Below are positions 11,933-23,682 of a stretch of 64,000 nucleotides of DNA, piece by piece. The stretch covers positions 17,014,290-17,078,289 of the forward strand of contig OZ020489.1 of the NCBI GenBank assembly GCA_963971405.1, given 5' to 3'. The stretch comes from Psococerastis gibbosa. Its lineage: Eukaryota > Arthropoda > Insecta > Psocodea > Psocidae. The translations under genes and the position numbers were made by a program. A model generated the notes under the pieces. The model saw only the letters and a program-made list of their open reading frames with translations. It ran no database searches and had not been told where the DNA came from. Position 1 is the stretch's first letter. Each line of letters starts with the position of its first letter.

Positions 11933-12350
11933 ATGCTACGTAGGAACTTGGCACACCAAAATTTGATACTTTTTATTTTTTATTTCATTAACTCAGCAAG
12001 TTATTAAAAATTTGGCTCATTTAAGTCGTACAAGACTACTTCGTGCATCATATAACCAGGTATTTTTACTTCTCGGTTTTGTAGTTCTTCGAAAAATCCC
12101 AGAATACACGAAATATTTGTCCTGTCCTGTCTGTTCTGGTATTTATGAAAGAACTAAGATACCAAAAATTTAATATTTCCTATTATACGAAGCATATTCT
12201 ACATATACTTATACTAAGATAAGTAGTATTCTACAACTTCCATGAGCCAAATCTTTAATGACTTGCTGTGTTAATTAAATAAAAAAATAAAAAATCAATG
12301 AAAACAACAAATATTGGGGTGCTCATTTTCTACGTAGCATGTCCTCTTAA
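11933..12350. repeat. TTAA-flanked palindromic MITE, copy 1
   Basis: Inverted ends TTAAGAGGATATGCTACGTA and TACGTAGCATGTCCTCTTAA enclose two arms that are imperfect reverse complements over most of their length (AAATTTGGCTCATTTAAG against ATGAGCCAAATCTTTAAT). A TTAA lies at each tip, the target duplication used by piggyBac-type transposases. Related copies are at 37772-38150 and 62023-62371. It sits 205 bp downstream of the donor of the exon at 12555. Confidence 0.75.
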
Positions 12351-12554
12351 GGATATTGGGAAGCGAAAGAAATTGCTATACGCTGATTTTTATTTTTAAT
12401 GTTTTATTACTGTAGGACCTCTTCACCGTGTTTATTGTTATGCACTATAGCGGCACCTCCATGGTCCAATGCATAGCGGTCCGCTATTAATACTTTCGAA
12501 AAAAATTCTAAGCGTGGTGGGAGCGGCCCTAAACAAATTGGATACTGGACTTAC

Positions 12555-12666
12555 CATTAGCTGCTGTGCTCCATGTGGAATCTCTCCAGGGCTGGTGCTC
12601 ATTTAAATGCAACAATTTGTCATCACGTTGATCTTCTCCCCACAATTTCTTTGTTGCAGGAGCAAT
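12555..12666 (-). CDS. pum: Pumilio, coding exon with KKLW...WRDSTW (exon 4 here)
   Basis: This exon encodes the second conserved piece of the Pumilio N-terminal region. Seen directly: minus-strand acceptor TTGTTTTTAG at 12667, donor AATG/GTAAGT at 12555/12554, 112 bp, entry phase 0 and exit phase 1. The 37 complete codons include KKLWGEDQ, DKLLHLNEHQPWRDSTW and STAAN. Vertebrate Pumilio has KKFWETDE...[21 protein letters not shown] at the same place, and the split codon rebuilds the Glu before HSVSQ in the exon at 5854. The match in order, spacing and phase makes the assignment strong. An intermediate exon in the 32-kb intron upstream cannot be excluded, because both flanking phases are 0. 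Confidence 0.9.
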
Positions 12667-12767
12667 CTAAAAACAACAAATAAAAATCAGCCATCATTTA
12701 CGAAAAACCCACCTCTACCATTTATTTTTAAATAATTTAAATAATTTTGAATAGTGTTATAGTCATC

Positions 12768-13191
12768 ATCATTGGCGTAATTAGGGGGTCTTGGGGGGGG
12801 GGGGGGGGGCTTAGCCAAGTCTCTCCACAGGATTTTCTAGGAAATAAAACAAATTGATTGAATATACTTAATAAATAAACACGAATAATTAAAAATACGA
12901 TTTTTTTTTGTTGCAGAGAATAATATTTAAAAAAAAAACTTTTGCAAAAATTCGACTATTTTAATGTATTATGTTGGAAATTTCGGAGTTTCGGACTGTT
13001 CTTCTGTCAATTTTTATGTTTGAACCTCCACTGCCAGCATGGATATTAATATCTTAAAGTTTTTGAGGTTCTAAACCTCCACCCACCTCCCGCCCCCCTT
13101 GGATTTTGACAACAAATGACAACTAGGGGACACGGAACACATGGGGTCCTAAGACCCTCCCAGGTAATCTGTCAATTTACGCCAATGATCA
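12768..13191. repeat. Foldback DNA element with TCATTGGCGTAA ends
   Basis: The left tip ATCATCATTGGCGTAATTAG is matched in reverse by the right tip AATTTACGCCAATGATCATC, about 420 bp apart. Secondary matches lie just inside (GGGGGTCTTGGG and CCTAAGACCCTCCC). A long G-run sits next to the left tip. It has no coding capacity. Confidence 0.55.
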
Positions 13192-14150
13192 TCAGCAATA
13201 GTTTCATAAAATAAAACATACTGTATGCAATCTAATCTTCATGAGGCAGCCAACCTACCAGAAGACAATGCAGGAACCTAAACCTGGTAAGTCTGAGGAG
13301 TAGGCGAGCAGGCAATGTTGCCAGATGGCACTAAAAAGGGGAAGTCATGGACCCGCATGACTCGTCATTGAAAGTGAACGATCTTCTCAAGGTCTGGGTC
13401 GGCCAGCCGAGTTGCGTCATTCGCACTTGGCCGCCCATGGAACCTGCCCTTGCCGGTGCTGCCAGGCCTCATCATCTATTAATAATAATAAACCCACAAG
13501 ATAGATATAATCAATTCCTCAAGCGTATTCAAAAGACTTTACAGCTAGTTCTATATAAGGGTCTTCACAATGTCGATGTTATCGAGTTATCCCTAGTTAA
13601 ATGTTTTATATCAAGTTAACACTCGTGGAACCCGATAACCAAGCTAACTGGAGAGTTATCGAAAAACACTTCTCACATGGTTAAAACCGTGCTATTTAGG
13701 AAGCGGCGCGATTGATAGTTATTTGACCGCCGCCATATTTGTTTTTATCGGTTGATTCGGAACCAGAGTTTAGTGTTTTGTAATATTTAAATTTATTTGA
13801 ATAATATATTATGTCGGAAGCAATTACCGGAAATATTTAAATTTACTCTACATGCCCATCACTAACTCACCATGGCAACTAAGTCCAACTCAATTAAGGT
13901 GTTGGTGAGTTGAATTGTCGATTAAAAAAAAGACAGTTGAAGTTCTGTGGATGGACGGATAGAGGTCAAGTCAAGGAATCGATAACAGGTGTCCAAGGGC
14001 AAAGCTGCGGAGGCAAGAAAATATTTTGCTTGACACTTTTTTTCAATAATTTTTTGTGACATAAAATAGGTAACTACAGTATGCAATACGATAAGTGTAC
14101 TAATATTGTCACATCGCAACAAATGAAGTAAAGAAGAGTAAAAAAGAGAT

Positions 14151-15093
14151 GCTTTCCAATTTATAAATTAGTAGATAGACATAATGTGTAATTTCATAGT
14201 AAATAATTTCCCTATGGTTAAATATCGGATCCCTTGGGGGGGGGGGGGGGAGGAGGAGGTCCACCTCAATACATTAAAATCCCTTTAAAACGCAATTGCA
14301 TATTCAGGAACGAACAGACCAATGCTTTGTAACAGTAGTGACACTGCCAGGCCACGCAATAGCGTGAATTTTCCATTATTTCTTCAAAAAATAATTTTTT
14401 GCACAGAACCGAATATTTTTTTGGGAAAGCAACCTCTTCGGTGTTTTTACTCTATTGAACACCTAAAACATGCCTGAAGGTAGAAATCATCGATAGAAAA
14501 AGTATTTTTTAGTCATTTTTCATTAAAATTGACTTATTTTTATTTATTTTTACCCCCAGAAGCAAACTATCAAGGGGCAAGCGACCTCCCGCATTTTCTT
14601 AACATTTATAACGACTACAATATTAAGAAAGAAGAAAGAAAATTGTCTTTATTTTCCATATGGGCGAATTTTGGGCCTTTCGGCCCACTCTTACAATTAA
14701 CCCACAATGTTAACTTAAATACCCACTATTTATAATAAAACTTAAAATAAAAACTGAACTAAAAATATGCCAATTAATAAGAAACCGTTGGAGCCGTCCT
14801 GGAGAAATAATTTTTCATTTTTTTTTTTTTGGTTTTTTGAGAATAAAACCCCCCAAAATAAAACAAATTGTCCCGAGGTATGATTTTTTTGAACTTACAT
14901 GCCAAATTTCATCAAAATCGACCGAGTAGTTTGCCCGGAAATCGATGAACATACAGAACTACAGACAGACATTTCGTAAAAACCACTTTTTTTGGTTCCT
15001 GGTACCTCAAAACGTGTAAATCCGTTGAAATGTCGGCGTCGAAAATTTTGACCGTCACAAAGCTTTCCTTATACTACGTATAAATTGGAAAGC
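14151..15093 (+). repeat. Family A repeat, full-length copy with a nested insertion
   Basis: It starts GCTTTCCAATTTATAAATTA and ends with the terminal hairpin ...ATAAATTGGAAAGC, so the two extreme ends are inverted copies of each other. It is interrupted at about 14622-14785 by a repeat E unit. The CRE present in other long copies is lost here (CCACCTCAAT instead of CCACCTGACGTC). Confidence 0.8.
14622..14785 (+). repeat. Repeat E inserted in family A
   Basis: Uninterrupted family A copies read CGACTACAATATATGTGAAT then AAAAGAAATCGTTGGAGCC. Here that junction is split by AAGAAAGAAGAAAGAAAATT, CCATATGGGCGAATTTTGGG, CCTTTCGGCCCACTC and about 70 bp of AT-rich sequence. This dates repeat E activity after family A. 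Confidence 0.65.
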
Positions 15094-15879
15094 AATAAAT
15101 AAAATCCCTAAACATACTGTACACTATTTAATTGTAAAAATATAATAGTCACTACAAAAGAGAAGTTGAGCCACCTCCACCACAGTCACCTCCATAAAAA
15201 AATTTACGATTGTTCTATTTCAAGTGCAGCGTCTCGAGACGCTATAACTTCTCCACCATGAAATTTTAAAACAAGCAATGAAAGCTTCTCAGTTCAAAAT
15301 TATTTATGGTTCAAATCATTGATGAATGGAAAAAGAAATGCCAAAGGGATGATAGAAACATAGAACACCTTTTAGAGAAGCCACTGCGCAAATTTTAAGA
15401 GGAACATGGATCTTTTTCAGTAAAATGGTAGACTTCTACAAACCTACAATAGTCTTACTTTATTACAAACATACTGTATTTGTTATTTCATTGCAAATGG
15501 GTGGCTCTAAAGAGGTTAGCTTTGATCTGTCAGCCGTCCAATGCTCCTTACCGATACTTTTCAAGAGATCGTGGGACCGAGCGTGAGCCAGAAATGTTAC
15601 AGTTAAATTTGGAGGTTAGAAGTCTACAATAGTCTTACTACATTTATACAAGCACACTGTAATTTTTTTTTTTTTTTTTTTTTCATTGGAAATGGGGGTC
15701 ATGAAAACAAAATTTAAAGAAGCTAGCTTTCTTCAGTCTAAGAGTCCAATATTATATTTCCCCATTTACCAGTAATCTTTTACTGTCTACCATTTTTGAT
15801 CAACTCAAAAATTAGTAGACACACGTCATGTAAAAGCTCGGTCTAGCAAACACAGGTCCTTCACCCTGTATTATGGAGC

Positions 15880-16130
15880 TCCAGATTTGAGATGAGAAAA
15901 GGTCATAGTCGGGTAGTTGAACTCAGGTTCTCCGAGGCAAACTGCACCAGGGGGGAGGTGAAGAGGGGGGGGGGGTTGGGGGGGGGAGAGACGGTGAGTG
16001 ACCTAGGGAGAGGGTTCCCGCCAAAACGCGGTCGATACGTACTGCGTGTTTCCCCGCAGCGTGGGCCCCGCCACATTTTGAAGAGAATGCCGAATCGAAG
16101 TCGACTGAAAACATTGGTTTTTCGTTGAGA
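15880..16130. other. GC-rich island in the Pumilio intron with an E2F-type site
   Basis: This stretch stands out in an AT-rich intron. It has long G-runs at 15951-15987, several CpGs from 16019 to 16110 and, on the minus strand, TTTTGGCGGGAA (16015-16026), which matches the classical E2F site TTTGGCGGGAA. It could be an internal promoter or an unrecognised repeat. I found no reliable exon in it, although a good donor (ACG/GTGAGT) lies at about 15993 on the plus strand. Confidence 0.4.
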
Positions 16131-18227
16131 TTCCCACTTATGAGCATAGTAGTATACTAGTCTACACTGGAATACTCTACGAATTCTCTAGTTTAGTAAC
16201 ATCTCAAGATGTTCTCTCAATCTCAGCATCTCTAACATCTCAAGAACAAAATATGCCTACATAATGTATAAGCGGTTGCCCAATTGTTCAAGCAATAATG
16301 GAAAGTTGGGTACTAAGTATTGTTTTGTCACTAGCTATGTTTCAATCAAACCTTCCGATTCTTTAGAATTATAAAAAAAAAAACTAAGAAATAAATCATT
16401 AAAAAAATTATTTATCCTGAAGGCGGTTCGGACGGTTCAAACTATCCTTAATGCAATGAAAACCCCAATGACAATCTTTGACGTCTGGTGAACTGTGATG
16501 GGTAAATAATTATCCCACAGACAATTAGATTCGTCCAGGTACCGACGATGTTGGAGCCGCCTAAAGAATAAGTTTTGAAGCTGGGTAGCTTGCTAACCTC
16601 CTTTTATTTCATTTCTAAGGGCTCGTTGGAATAACGTCGGATAAACAATTCACCAGGTTAATTTCTTGTTGCGGCCATGGTTATGGATGTCACAACTTAG
16701 AAATTGCCAGTAAGCCTCGTTGACATCATCTAATGGAACTCGAATTTCTGCAGTTTCTCCCTGGTTAGGATGGTACATAATTAGATCTTTGCAATAAGAC
16801 TTATGTAGGCAATAATGCTATTAATACAACCTCATTAACAACATACAAAGTCCCACAATCACGATTATGTAAAATTACAGTGCCTCTTGTTATTACAAGT
16901 TTAACAACACTACCATATCTTCAAGGCTAATGAAACTGTTACGTTCACATTGGACCAAAGTTGTAAGATACAGTCGTAAGAAGTAGAAAATCAATATAAC
17001 ATTTCAGTCAAAAGCACTCAAGAGAGAACGCAAATTTTAGAAAATTTTAGAAAAAATCAGTTCGGTGGCGAGAAACATGATATTTTCTCCATCACATGGT
17101 AAAATGGGCGCGGAAAATAACTGTTATATCTTCTGCACCAACGACAACGTTTCTTTTATGCAAGTGACCATACAAGACACAAGCGAATGTATTTGGCTTA
17201 ACGACTAGGCACAAAACAAGACATCGCCTGGTGAAAACAGGTCAAAGTAATACTTTTCAGTATGCCTTAGTCTGCTGATAGTGATTTCTCTACTGTGACC
17301 CATAGCTTAGCTCAGGATCTTTAGGACAGATACAAAGAGAAATCATTTTTCCATAGGATTTCATCTCAGGCAAATTTTATACGGTTGCCCTTGGGATTAA
17401 CCTTTGCTACTAAATTAAAACCTAATCCAAGGCGGTGCAAAACCGTTAGCTTCCTACGAGAAGTTCCAAGTTCGTGGCATCATCGTCAGTTACATCTGGG
17501 TCAAGGCAGTTAAACAGCAGCCTATCTCTATACAGATTGTCTGGGTCCAAAGATGTCACATCGGGCCCTCTGACGAAACAACAACATAAACTTGTCTAAA
17601 TAAATGGGCAAGGAGCTAACCTTGGCCAAATAGCCACAAAATGTAAACCGCCGGCCGGAGACTGAAGTTTAAATATCACGCGATAAGTTACTTAATTTAA
17701 TGTAGACTCTACCACTATGGCAGTTGAGCAATGATTTGTGTTGTGGATTTAAGTGTTTATGCAAAACTCAAAACTGACGTATCCTACCTACAGTACGTAA
17801 TATAAGATATCGGTATATACGTCAAATTTGACGATGAGACTATGAAAAGGTTCCCAAGCCCCAAAATTTTCTGAAAACCCAAATTACCGCAATGAATTAC
17901 TGTACTGTATCAGTATATCTAACGTTTATTATCATTTATTATATCATAAGTACATTAAAATTGGATCTACAATATTTGAATTGGATATCATGAAGGTCAG
18001 TTGAGTTTTGAATTGGGATTTCCATTGAACAATTCCTCAAATTTAAACCGTATCTGGCAATCTTGCAGTGGAAAACTTCCGAATAGGACTCCGTAGACAA
18101 ATGACGTCAAAACCCAATGTTTTGTTTCGTTGGGCGGAAGCATTTTCCAATATAATATAATACGAAAGTGGTTAAATTAAATTAGAATTTTGAAAGCGTG
18201 CTCGAGTTGTTTTCCATAACAAACAAA

Positions 18228-19052
18228 AGAACCGGTCCGAGTTCACTCGAACATGCTTTCCAATTTATCAAAATTATTAGATAGAAAAAATTAGTAATTT
18301 TATGGCAAATATTTTTCCTATGGTTAAATTTCCGATATCTCGGGGGGGGGGGGGGGCGGTTGTCCACCTGACGTCACTGGAAGTGAGGTAAATTCTCGAT
18401 AGGTCAAACAAACACATTAATTACCACACAGCAATAATGGCAGGGCATGCAATGCATTTGAGCGCGAATTTTCTATAATTTTTTTCAAAAAATATTTTTT
18501 TGGGAAAGCAACCTATCCGGTTTCGTTACTCAATTTAACACCTAAAACATGCTTGAAGGTAGAAATCATCGATAGAAAGGTTTCGCATTTTTTAGTCATT
18601 TTTTCATTAAAATTTAGTTATTTTTATTTTTTTACCCCCAGAAGCAAACTATCAAGGGGCAAGCGACCCCCCGCATTTTGTCAACATTAATAACGACTAC
18701 AATCTACGAGAATTTAAAAGAAATCGTTGGAGCCGTTTTTGAGAAATAATTTTTTTAGACGTTTTTTTTTTTAGTTTTTTGAAAATAAAACCCCCCCAAA
18801 TTGAGTTAGCCTAAAAAAAAAAAAAATGGTCCCGAGGTATGATTTTTGTGAACCTACATGCCAAATTTCACTCAAATCCACTGAGTAGTTTGCCGGGAAA
18901 TCGACGAACAGACAGACCGACCGACAGACATTTTGTAAAAACCACTTTTTTGGGTTCCTGGGACCTCAAAACGTGTAAATCCGTTGAAATCTCGGAATCG
19001 AAAATTTCGACCATCACAAAGCTTTCCTTATACTACGTATAAATTGGAAAGC
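18228..19052 (+). repeat. Family A repeat, full-length reference copy
   Basis: The 825-bp copy begins AGAACCGGTCCGAGTTCACT then ACATGCTTTCCAATTTATC. Its internal landmarks are a G-run after GATATCTC, CCACCTGACGTCACTGG (CRE at 18369-18376), GGGAAAGCAACCTATCCGG, TACCCCCAGAAG and CAAGGGGCAAGCGACC, an A-run, GAACCTACATGCCAAATTTC and a GACAGACCGACC tract. It ends in the hairpin GCTTTCC TTATAC TAC GTATAA ATT GGAAAGC. One frame through the 3' part stays open in several copies, but I see no protein motif in it. Confidence 0.85.
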
Positions 19053-19281
19053 AATTAAATACCATCAGAAACTTGCATGGAAAATAAGTGCGAGATTTGC
19101 GTGGGAGGTAGGACACATCGATTTATTAGCGACGCAAAGAATCCCCTTCCTGTCAGCCTCAAAGTGCTCCGACTCCATCTATTTATTTTTAGATTTAAAT
19201 CACAGATGCTTCCAAATGGCTCTAATCTAGTACAGATGCAACCCTTTTAATACTTCACCACTATTTTCCGATACTTTTACC

Positions 19282-19439
19282 AGCAGCCTGATCGAGGCGA
19301 TTATAATACCGGGGTTAAATAAATACCCTAGGATTATAACTGTAAACAAATTTTGAATAGCACATTCCATTATAAAATTATCTTGTTTACCAGGGGATTA
19401 AATAAATACCGGTATTATAATCGCCTCGATCAGGCTGCA
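19282..19439. repeat. Foldback with ACCGGGGTTAA arms, copy 1
   Basis: The arms CAGCCTGATCGAGGCGATTA and TAATCGCCTCGATCAGGCTG are almost perfect inverted copies of about 45 bp. The centre (TAACTGTAAACAAATTTTGA, ATTCCATTATAAAATTATCT) recurs in reverse at 55203-55365 and, diverged, at 22065-22140. Confidence 0.75.
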
Positions 19440-19891
19440 GGCTGCTCAGATCAGCAGTTGTTCTAGACATTGTTTTCTGTATTTGACCTATGGCCATTTG
19501 AAGATAGATTTTACTGACAGGGTTAGGCTTATTTGTAAGCAATGGCGCAGTAAATCCTTTTTCAATTGTGTGAAAAATATAAAATAAAAATGTAATAATA
19601 AATTTTATAGTTTTGATGTAGAAAGTGAGCAGAGGTGTAACAGAACGGTCGCTTTGTTTATTTTATGTTACAACAACCCGGTACCCACCAACGATTCGGC
19701 ACGCGCCCATTGTTGTAAATGATGGGTAGCTGGAAAACTAGAGTTACTTCAGAAGATATCTGATTCTGGCGTGAAGCGGACCGCATAGCGGCATACGGCA
19801 ATGCCCGCGGCACACTCGTAAACGTTAATCCTTGGAAGTGCTTTCAGAATTTACCAATTTTTGCAATCAACCTATCAACCCATTTTTTTTT

Positions 19892-20140
19892 GCTTTCCAA
19901 TTTATACGTAGTATAAGGAAAGCTTTGTGATGGTCGAAATTTTCGATTCCGAGATTTCAACGGATTTACACGTTTTGAGGTCCCAGGAACCCAAAAAAGT
20001 GGTTTTTACAAAATGTCTGTCTGTCGGTCGGTCTGTCGGTCGGTCTGTCTGTTGGTCGATTTCCGGGCAAACTACTCGGTGGATTTGAGTGAAATTTGGC
20101 ATGTAGGTTCACAAAAATCATACCTCGGGACCATTTTTTT
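19892..20140 (-). repeat. Family A repeat, short copy
   Basis: On the minus strand the copy ends in the standard hairpin at 19892 and breaks at its 5' side directly at the A-run before ATGGTCCCGAGG (about 20140). The GGTCTGTCGGTCGGTCTGTC microsatellite is expanded here. Confidence 0.8.
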
Positions 20141-20600
20141 AAATTTGTTCCCACAAGAAATCGTCGGTGACTCGCGCGGGCCAAATCGTCAGTACAGGGC
20201 CTAAGAAAGCAATCAACAACAAAATATCCATTCTTCCAGCACACAAACACAGTTGGGCTGGTTAATTCCTCGTAAAAATTTAATTTAATTTAGCTTATTT
20301 AAATTTAATATTATACTTCAGTCATTAGTGGTACAATTTAGCCTAACAATTTATATATACTTGTATTGTTGCAAAATTGGAATAAATATGTATTTGATTT
20401 GAATACTATACATAGGGGAAAATATAACGTTCCTTTCTCACTTATCCCACACATATTTTTCCGCTAAGACCCGTGGACGGTTTTGTACCGAAAATATGGT
20501 CGTACATGCACCAAATGCACATATGGGGTATCTACACTTTCCCAAAAACCCCAGGAATACGTCAAACATACTCATGTTCAATTTAAATGCGTCAACAATA

Positions 20601-20680
20601 AAGAAAAAAATTGTCTTCATTTTCCATATGGGCGAATTTTGGGCCTTTCGGCATACTCTTACAATTAACCCATAAATTAA
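20601..20680 (+). repeat. Repeat E, copy 3
   Basis: It reads AAAGAAAAAAATTGTCTTCA, CCATATGGGCGAATTTTGGG, CCTTTCGGCATACTCTTACA. The hairpin stem is damaged (GGCATA instead of GGCCCA). A truncated SINE-T follows 70 bp later. Confidence 0.6.
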
Positions 20681-20749
20681 CCAATAAAATACTGCAACTA
20701 CCAGCCACTAGTTTGCCTTATTTTAAAAATTCGGTTACTACTATATCGT

Positions 20750-20868
20750 AAATAAATAAATAAAATAAATAAATAAAGACTTTTTATTGTTTCTATTACT
20801 AAGCCAACCTAGCGGAGTTATGGCTATAAAGCCCTCTCTTACACTCAACTAGGAAGGCCCGTATCGTA
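20750..20868 (-). repeat. tRNA-derived SINE (family T), 5'-truncated copy
   Basis: An AAATAAATAAATAAAGAC tail is followed by CCAACCTAGCGGAGTTATGG, AAGCCCTCTCTTACACTCAA and CTAGGAAGGCCCG, and then the match stops before the tRNA-like head. Confidence 0.75.
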
Positions 20869-21721
20869 TTGTATTACTTGGTACTGTCTATAATCAAAAA
20901 CAGAACATGGCAGCAACAGACAAGCCGTGTAAATTAGGCAACATCGGCATTGCATGTACTTACCCTGTACTGTCATACAGGATGATTCATTTCATACTTC
21001 TTTGGGGGGGGGGGGGGGGGGGCAGCCCCATGAGTCAACGGCTGCTCGAGTCACAGGGGGATAATAGTGCGGCAACAAACCAGCTCGATGATGGGATTGG
21101 CCGATCGATGACCGCCCAAGTTCACGGGCTCCCTAGGTCCTTGACGCAACAAGTGTTTCTAGTGCGGTAGAGCATGTATAGACTTAAACAGCACTTGCGA
21201 TTTTACTGAACAGTAAATAGAATTGCTGAATGGCCATGGAAAGTAAAGCCGTCGTGAGCAATATCTTACTGATTTTAGCGTTACATAAGATTGCGCCAAA
21301 TTATAATAACTCTACCAGTTTCCCCTTCTTTTATATCGGCCCAGTAACTACGAGCAAACATTACCAGCCAAGCGAAATGATACAACAAGCTTTTTCGCAT
21401 TCATCCTGCTACACAACTAAGGAAAATTAATTGCGGAGGGTGAGTTTTTTCCTATTCCTCCACGTGTACGGGCCATGTGACTTTTAGTACATCAATAAAA
21501 TTAATACACGTTAAATCTCACTTAGATTATACAGTTAGGCATTGAACAAGCGTCACAGATTTAAAGAATTTGGGGCTGAATCGCTCCTGCCTACAATGGA
21601 AAAGTCAATATATCATGCCAATTTAAGGTGAATCTTTCCAAATTTTTGGAAAACAACATGGCGTGAGAGCTCTCGTTTTACTGTAGCTATGTTGGCAAAA
21701 TCGCTCTTTAAACACCTCTTA

Positions 21722-21873
21722 TACTATGTCATTTGGTAATAACTTAACCTGGGATAAAAAAAAGAAAATTTTAAAATCGAAAGTGGTACTCTAAAATTAT
21801 TTTAGATTAGCATTTTTAACCCATGTAAGTATTCTGTCACCTATGGTTAAGTAATTACCAAACGGCATAGTAG
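21722..21873. repeat. Foldback of about 150 bp
   Basis: The left arm ACTATGTCATTTGGTAATAA...CTTAACC is complementary to the right arm GGTTAAGTAATTACCAAACG...GCATAGTAGG. The middle contains TTTTTAACCC and GGGATAAAAA pieces reminiscent of the ACCGGGGTTAA family. Confidence 0.6.
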
Positions 21874-22064
21874 GCCACTAGAATGACGAGAATGCATAAA
21901 CTTAGATAATACACAATACATATTCTGTTTATATGAGTGGTAGTTAATTTGTAATATAAGATAATCCAAAAGGAATGATTTTATAGATTAACGATAGTTC
22001 ACAAGAGAAAATCTATAGTGTATTATCACAGTTTATACATTTTATGCAGTTTGAGATTAACTTA

Positions 22065-22140
22065 ATCTGGGGGTTAAAAATATAAACAAAACCATTTTGA
22101 ACAGTACTTTCCATTCTAACATCTTGTTTCTCATTGTTCT
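22065..22140. repeat. Centre fragment of the ACCGGGGTTAA foldback family
   Basis: TCTGGGGGTTAAAAATATAA, ACAAAACCATTTTGAACAGT, ACTTTCCATTC and ATCTTGTTT align with the centre of the foldbacks at 19282 and 55203. The arms cannot be recognised. Confidence 0.4.
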
Positions 22141-23295
22141 CAGGTTCAGGTAATACTAAGTGAAAAGATTCCCCATGTGGAAAGGTTCACATCGTTTTCC
22201 AACCTCATAATGTTCGTATCGTAAGGTATTGCTGCCATAAATTACATTTGTATTATATTGTAAGGTATTTAAGTAGTCCCAGTAAAGCGCATGGTGAAGT
22301 CAAAAGGAAAAGATCGGTCGAACAGTCAAACGTGGATAATACGGGTAAAGAAAACACGTACAATAGTGTGCGGCCGCTTGCCAACAGCAAGGTTTTTGGC
22401 TCCTTGTAAAAGAAGGGCCAGAAAGTAAAAAATATGGCCAACAAGAAAAGAAAACGTTGTTGCCCTATATATGGTGCGAGAACATGTGATAAAGTAGCAA
22501 AATAAGTCTAGACTCTGAATACGCAACGGAAACGTATGTAGATAACCTTCCAGGCGAGCCCACGATAGCTGAGGAGGTGAATCATCGGTAGGCTCTGCTT
22601 GTGCAGCGCGGGGGTGTCTCGGTATATTTTTATTGTCAGCATACACCCTTGGTAAGCATTTCTCAAAATTTACAGTACCTCCGGCAGCTGCTTCATTTCA
22701 CAGCCAGGAGGTTCTGAGGCCACCAGGGGCAGGCAGGTGCGCAGCAAATAATTATTATCACTCAGGTGTTTCCGTCGAGTACAGGTATTCACGTAGTATA
22801 AGTATTTCAACCGTTTCTAAAATCTATTCTATACGCCTAATCTACACTTGATACCTGGATACTCGGTAGTGAACATCGACAAGCTTGCCCTCACAACAGC
22901 GACCAAACAAATTCGTCAGCTGCCGCGTTTTAATACCCAAATACCCTATTACACAGCTTGGACAATCCATAGGAAATTATTATGCACAACGATATCGTAT
23001 TCTGGGACCCAACCCAGAAGGCATCTGTTATAGGCATTAAAGCAAGAGCTTACCTTCTGGCCTTCATTCAATTACTAACTCACTTGAATCTACCTTTACC
23101 CCGAGGAGGAGGGGGATCAAATTTCAGTAACCTCTCCCACCTATCCGAAATTATCTCCCAAAATTACTAGCCTCATGAAAATTAGCAATCTAGAGAACCC
23201 TGTTCCCCCATTAACTGCTGAGGTCAAACTATTCGTTGGCAACTCTCATTTTTTTCGGCCCCCTGTTCAAGGACATGAATTGCTAAAAGCCAATC

Positions 23296-23400
23296 GGAGT
23301 ACCCTCCCCCCCCCCCCTACGCGTATTTTGAACGAAGTTGAGGCTTTCACTAACACCAACTTCTTCCTCGGGACTACCACACCAATCGTTTTTTGACTCG
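23296..23400 (+). repeat. Family D repeat, internally deleted copy
   Basis: It starts AATCGGAGTACC with a C-run and ends CACTAACACCAACTTC, TTCCTCGGGACTACCACACC, AATCGTTTTTT. The middle of the unit is missing compared with 55450-55650. Confidence 0.55.
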
Positions 23401-23470
23401 ACTTATTGGGTTTTGTTTACATTAATAAATTTATTTATGAAAAAAAGAAGAAATAGCTCAAAATAATAAT

Positions 23471-23682
23471 AAAAAAATCCCGAGATATGATTTTTGGGAA
23501 CCTACATGCCAAATTTAATCAAAATTCACGGAGTAATTTGCCAACATATCACCGGACAGACAGAAATTTAGTAAAAACTAGTTTTATTGGTTCCTGGGAC
23601 CTTTGAAATCCGTTGAAATCTCGATATCGAAAATCTCGACCATCACAAAGCTTTTCTTATACTGAAGTACAAATAGGAAAGC
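23471..23682 (+). repeat. Family A repeat, diverged short copy
   Basis: From an A-run through CCCGAGATATGATTTTTGGG, CCTACATGCCAAATTTAATC and CCGTTGAAATCTCGATATCG to AAATAGGAAAGC. It lost one half of the terminal hairpin stem (CTTTTCTTATACTGAAGTAC). Confidence 0.7.

Larger units (their letters stand above)
6048..12554 (-). other. Pumilio intron 4 (6.5 kb)
   Basis: The intron has a GTAAGT donor at 12554 and a TTGCAG acceptor at 6048. It holds a LINE tail, a truncated SINE-T, repeat E, three family A copies, one family C copy and a TTAA-flanked MITE. The stretches 6060-6990, 7340-8160, 8960-9580 and 11470-11930 show no gene, RNA or repeat that I recognise. A C-run lies at 6249-6259. Confidence 0.75.

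Noticed and set aside
15892-16128. Open frame rich in Gly/Arg over the GC-rich block
   Set aside because: It is produced by G-runs and has no motif or splice support.
20013-20060. GTCTGTCGGTCGGTCTGTC repeats resembling a CRISPR-like or satellite array
   Set aside because: Short tandem units without spacers, inside a dispersed eukaryotic repeat.
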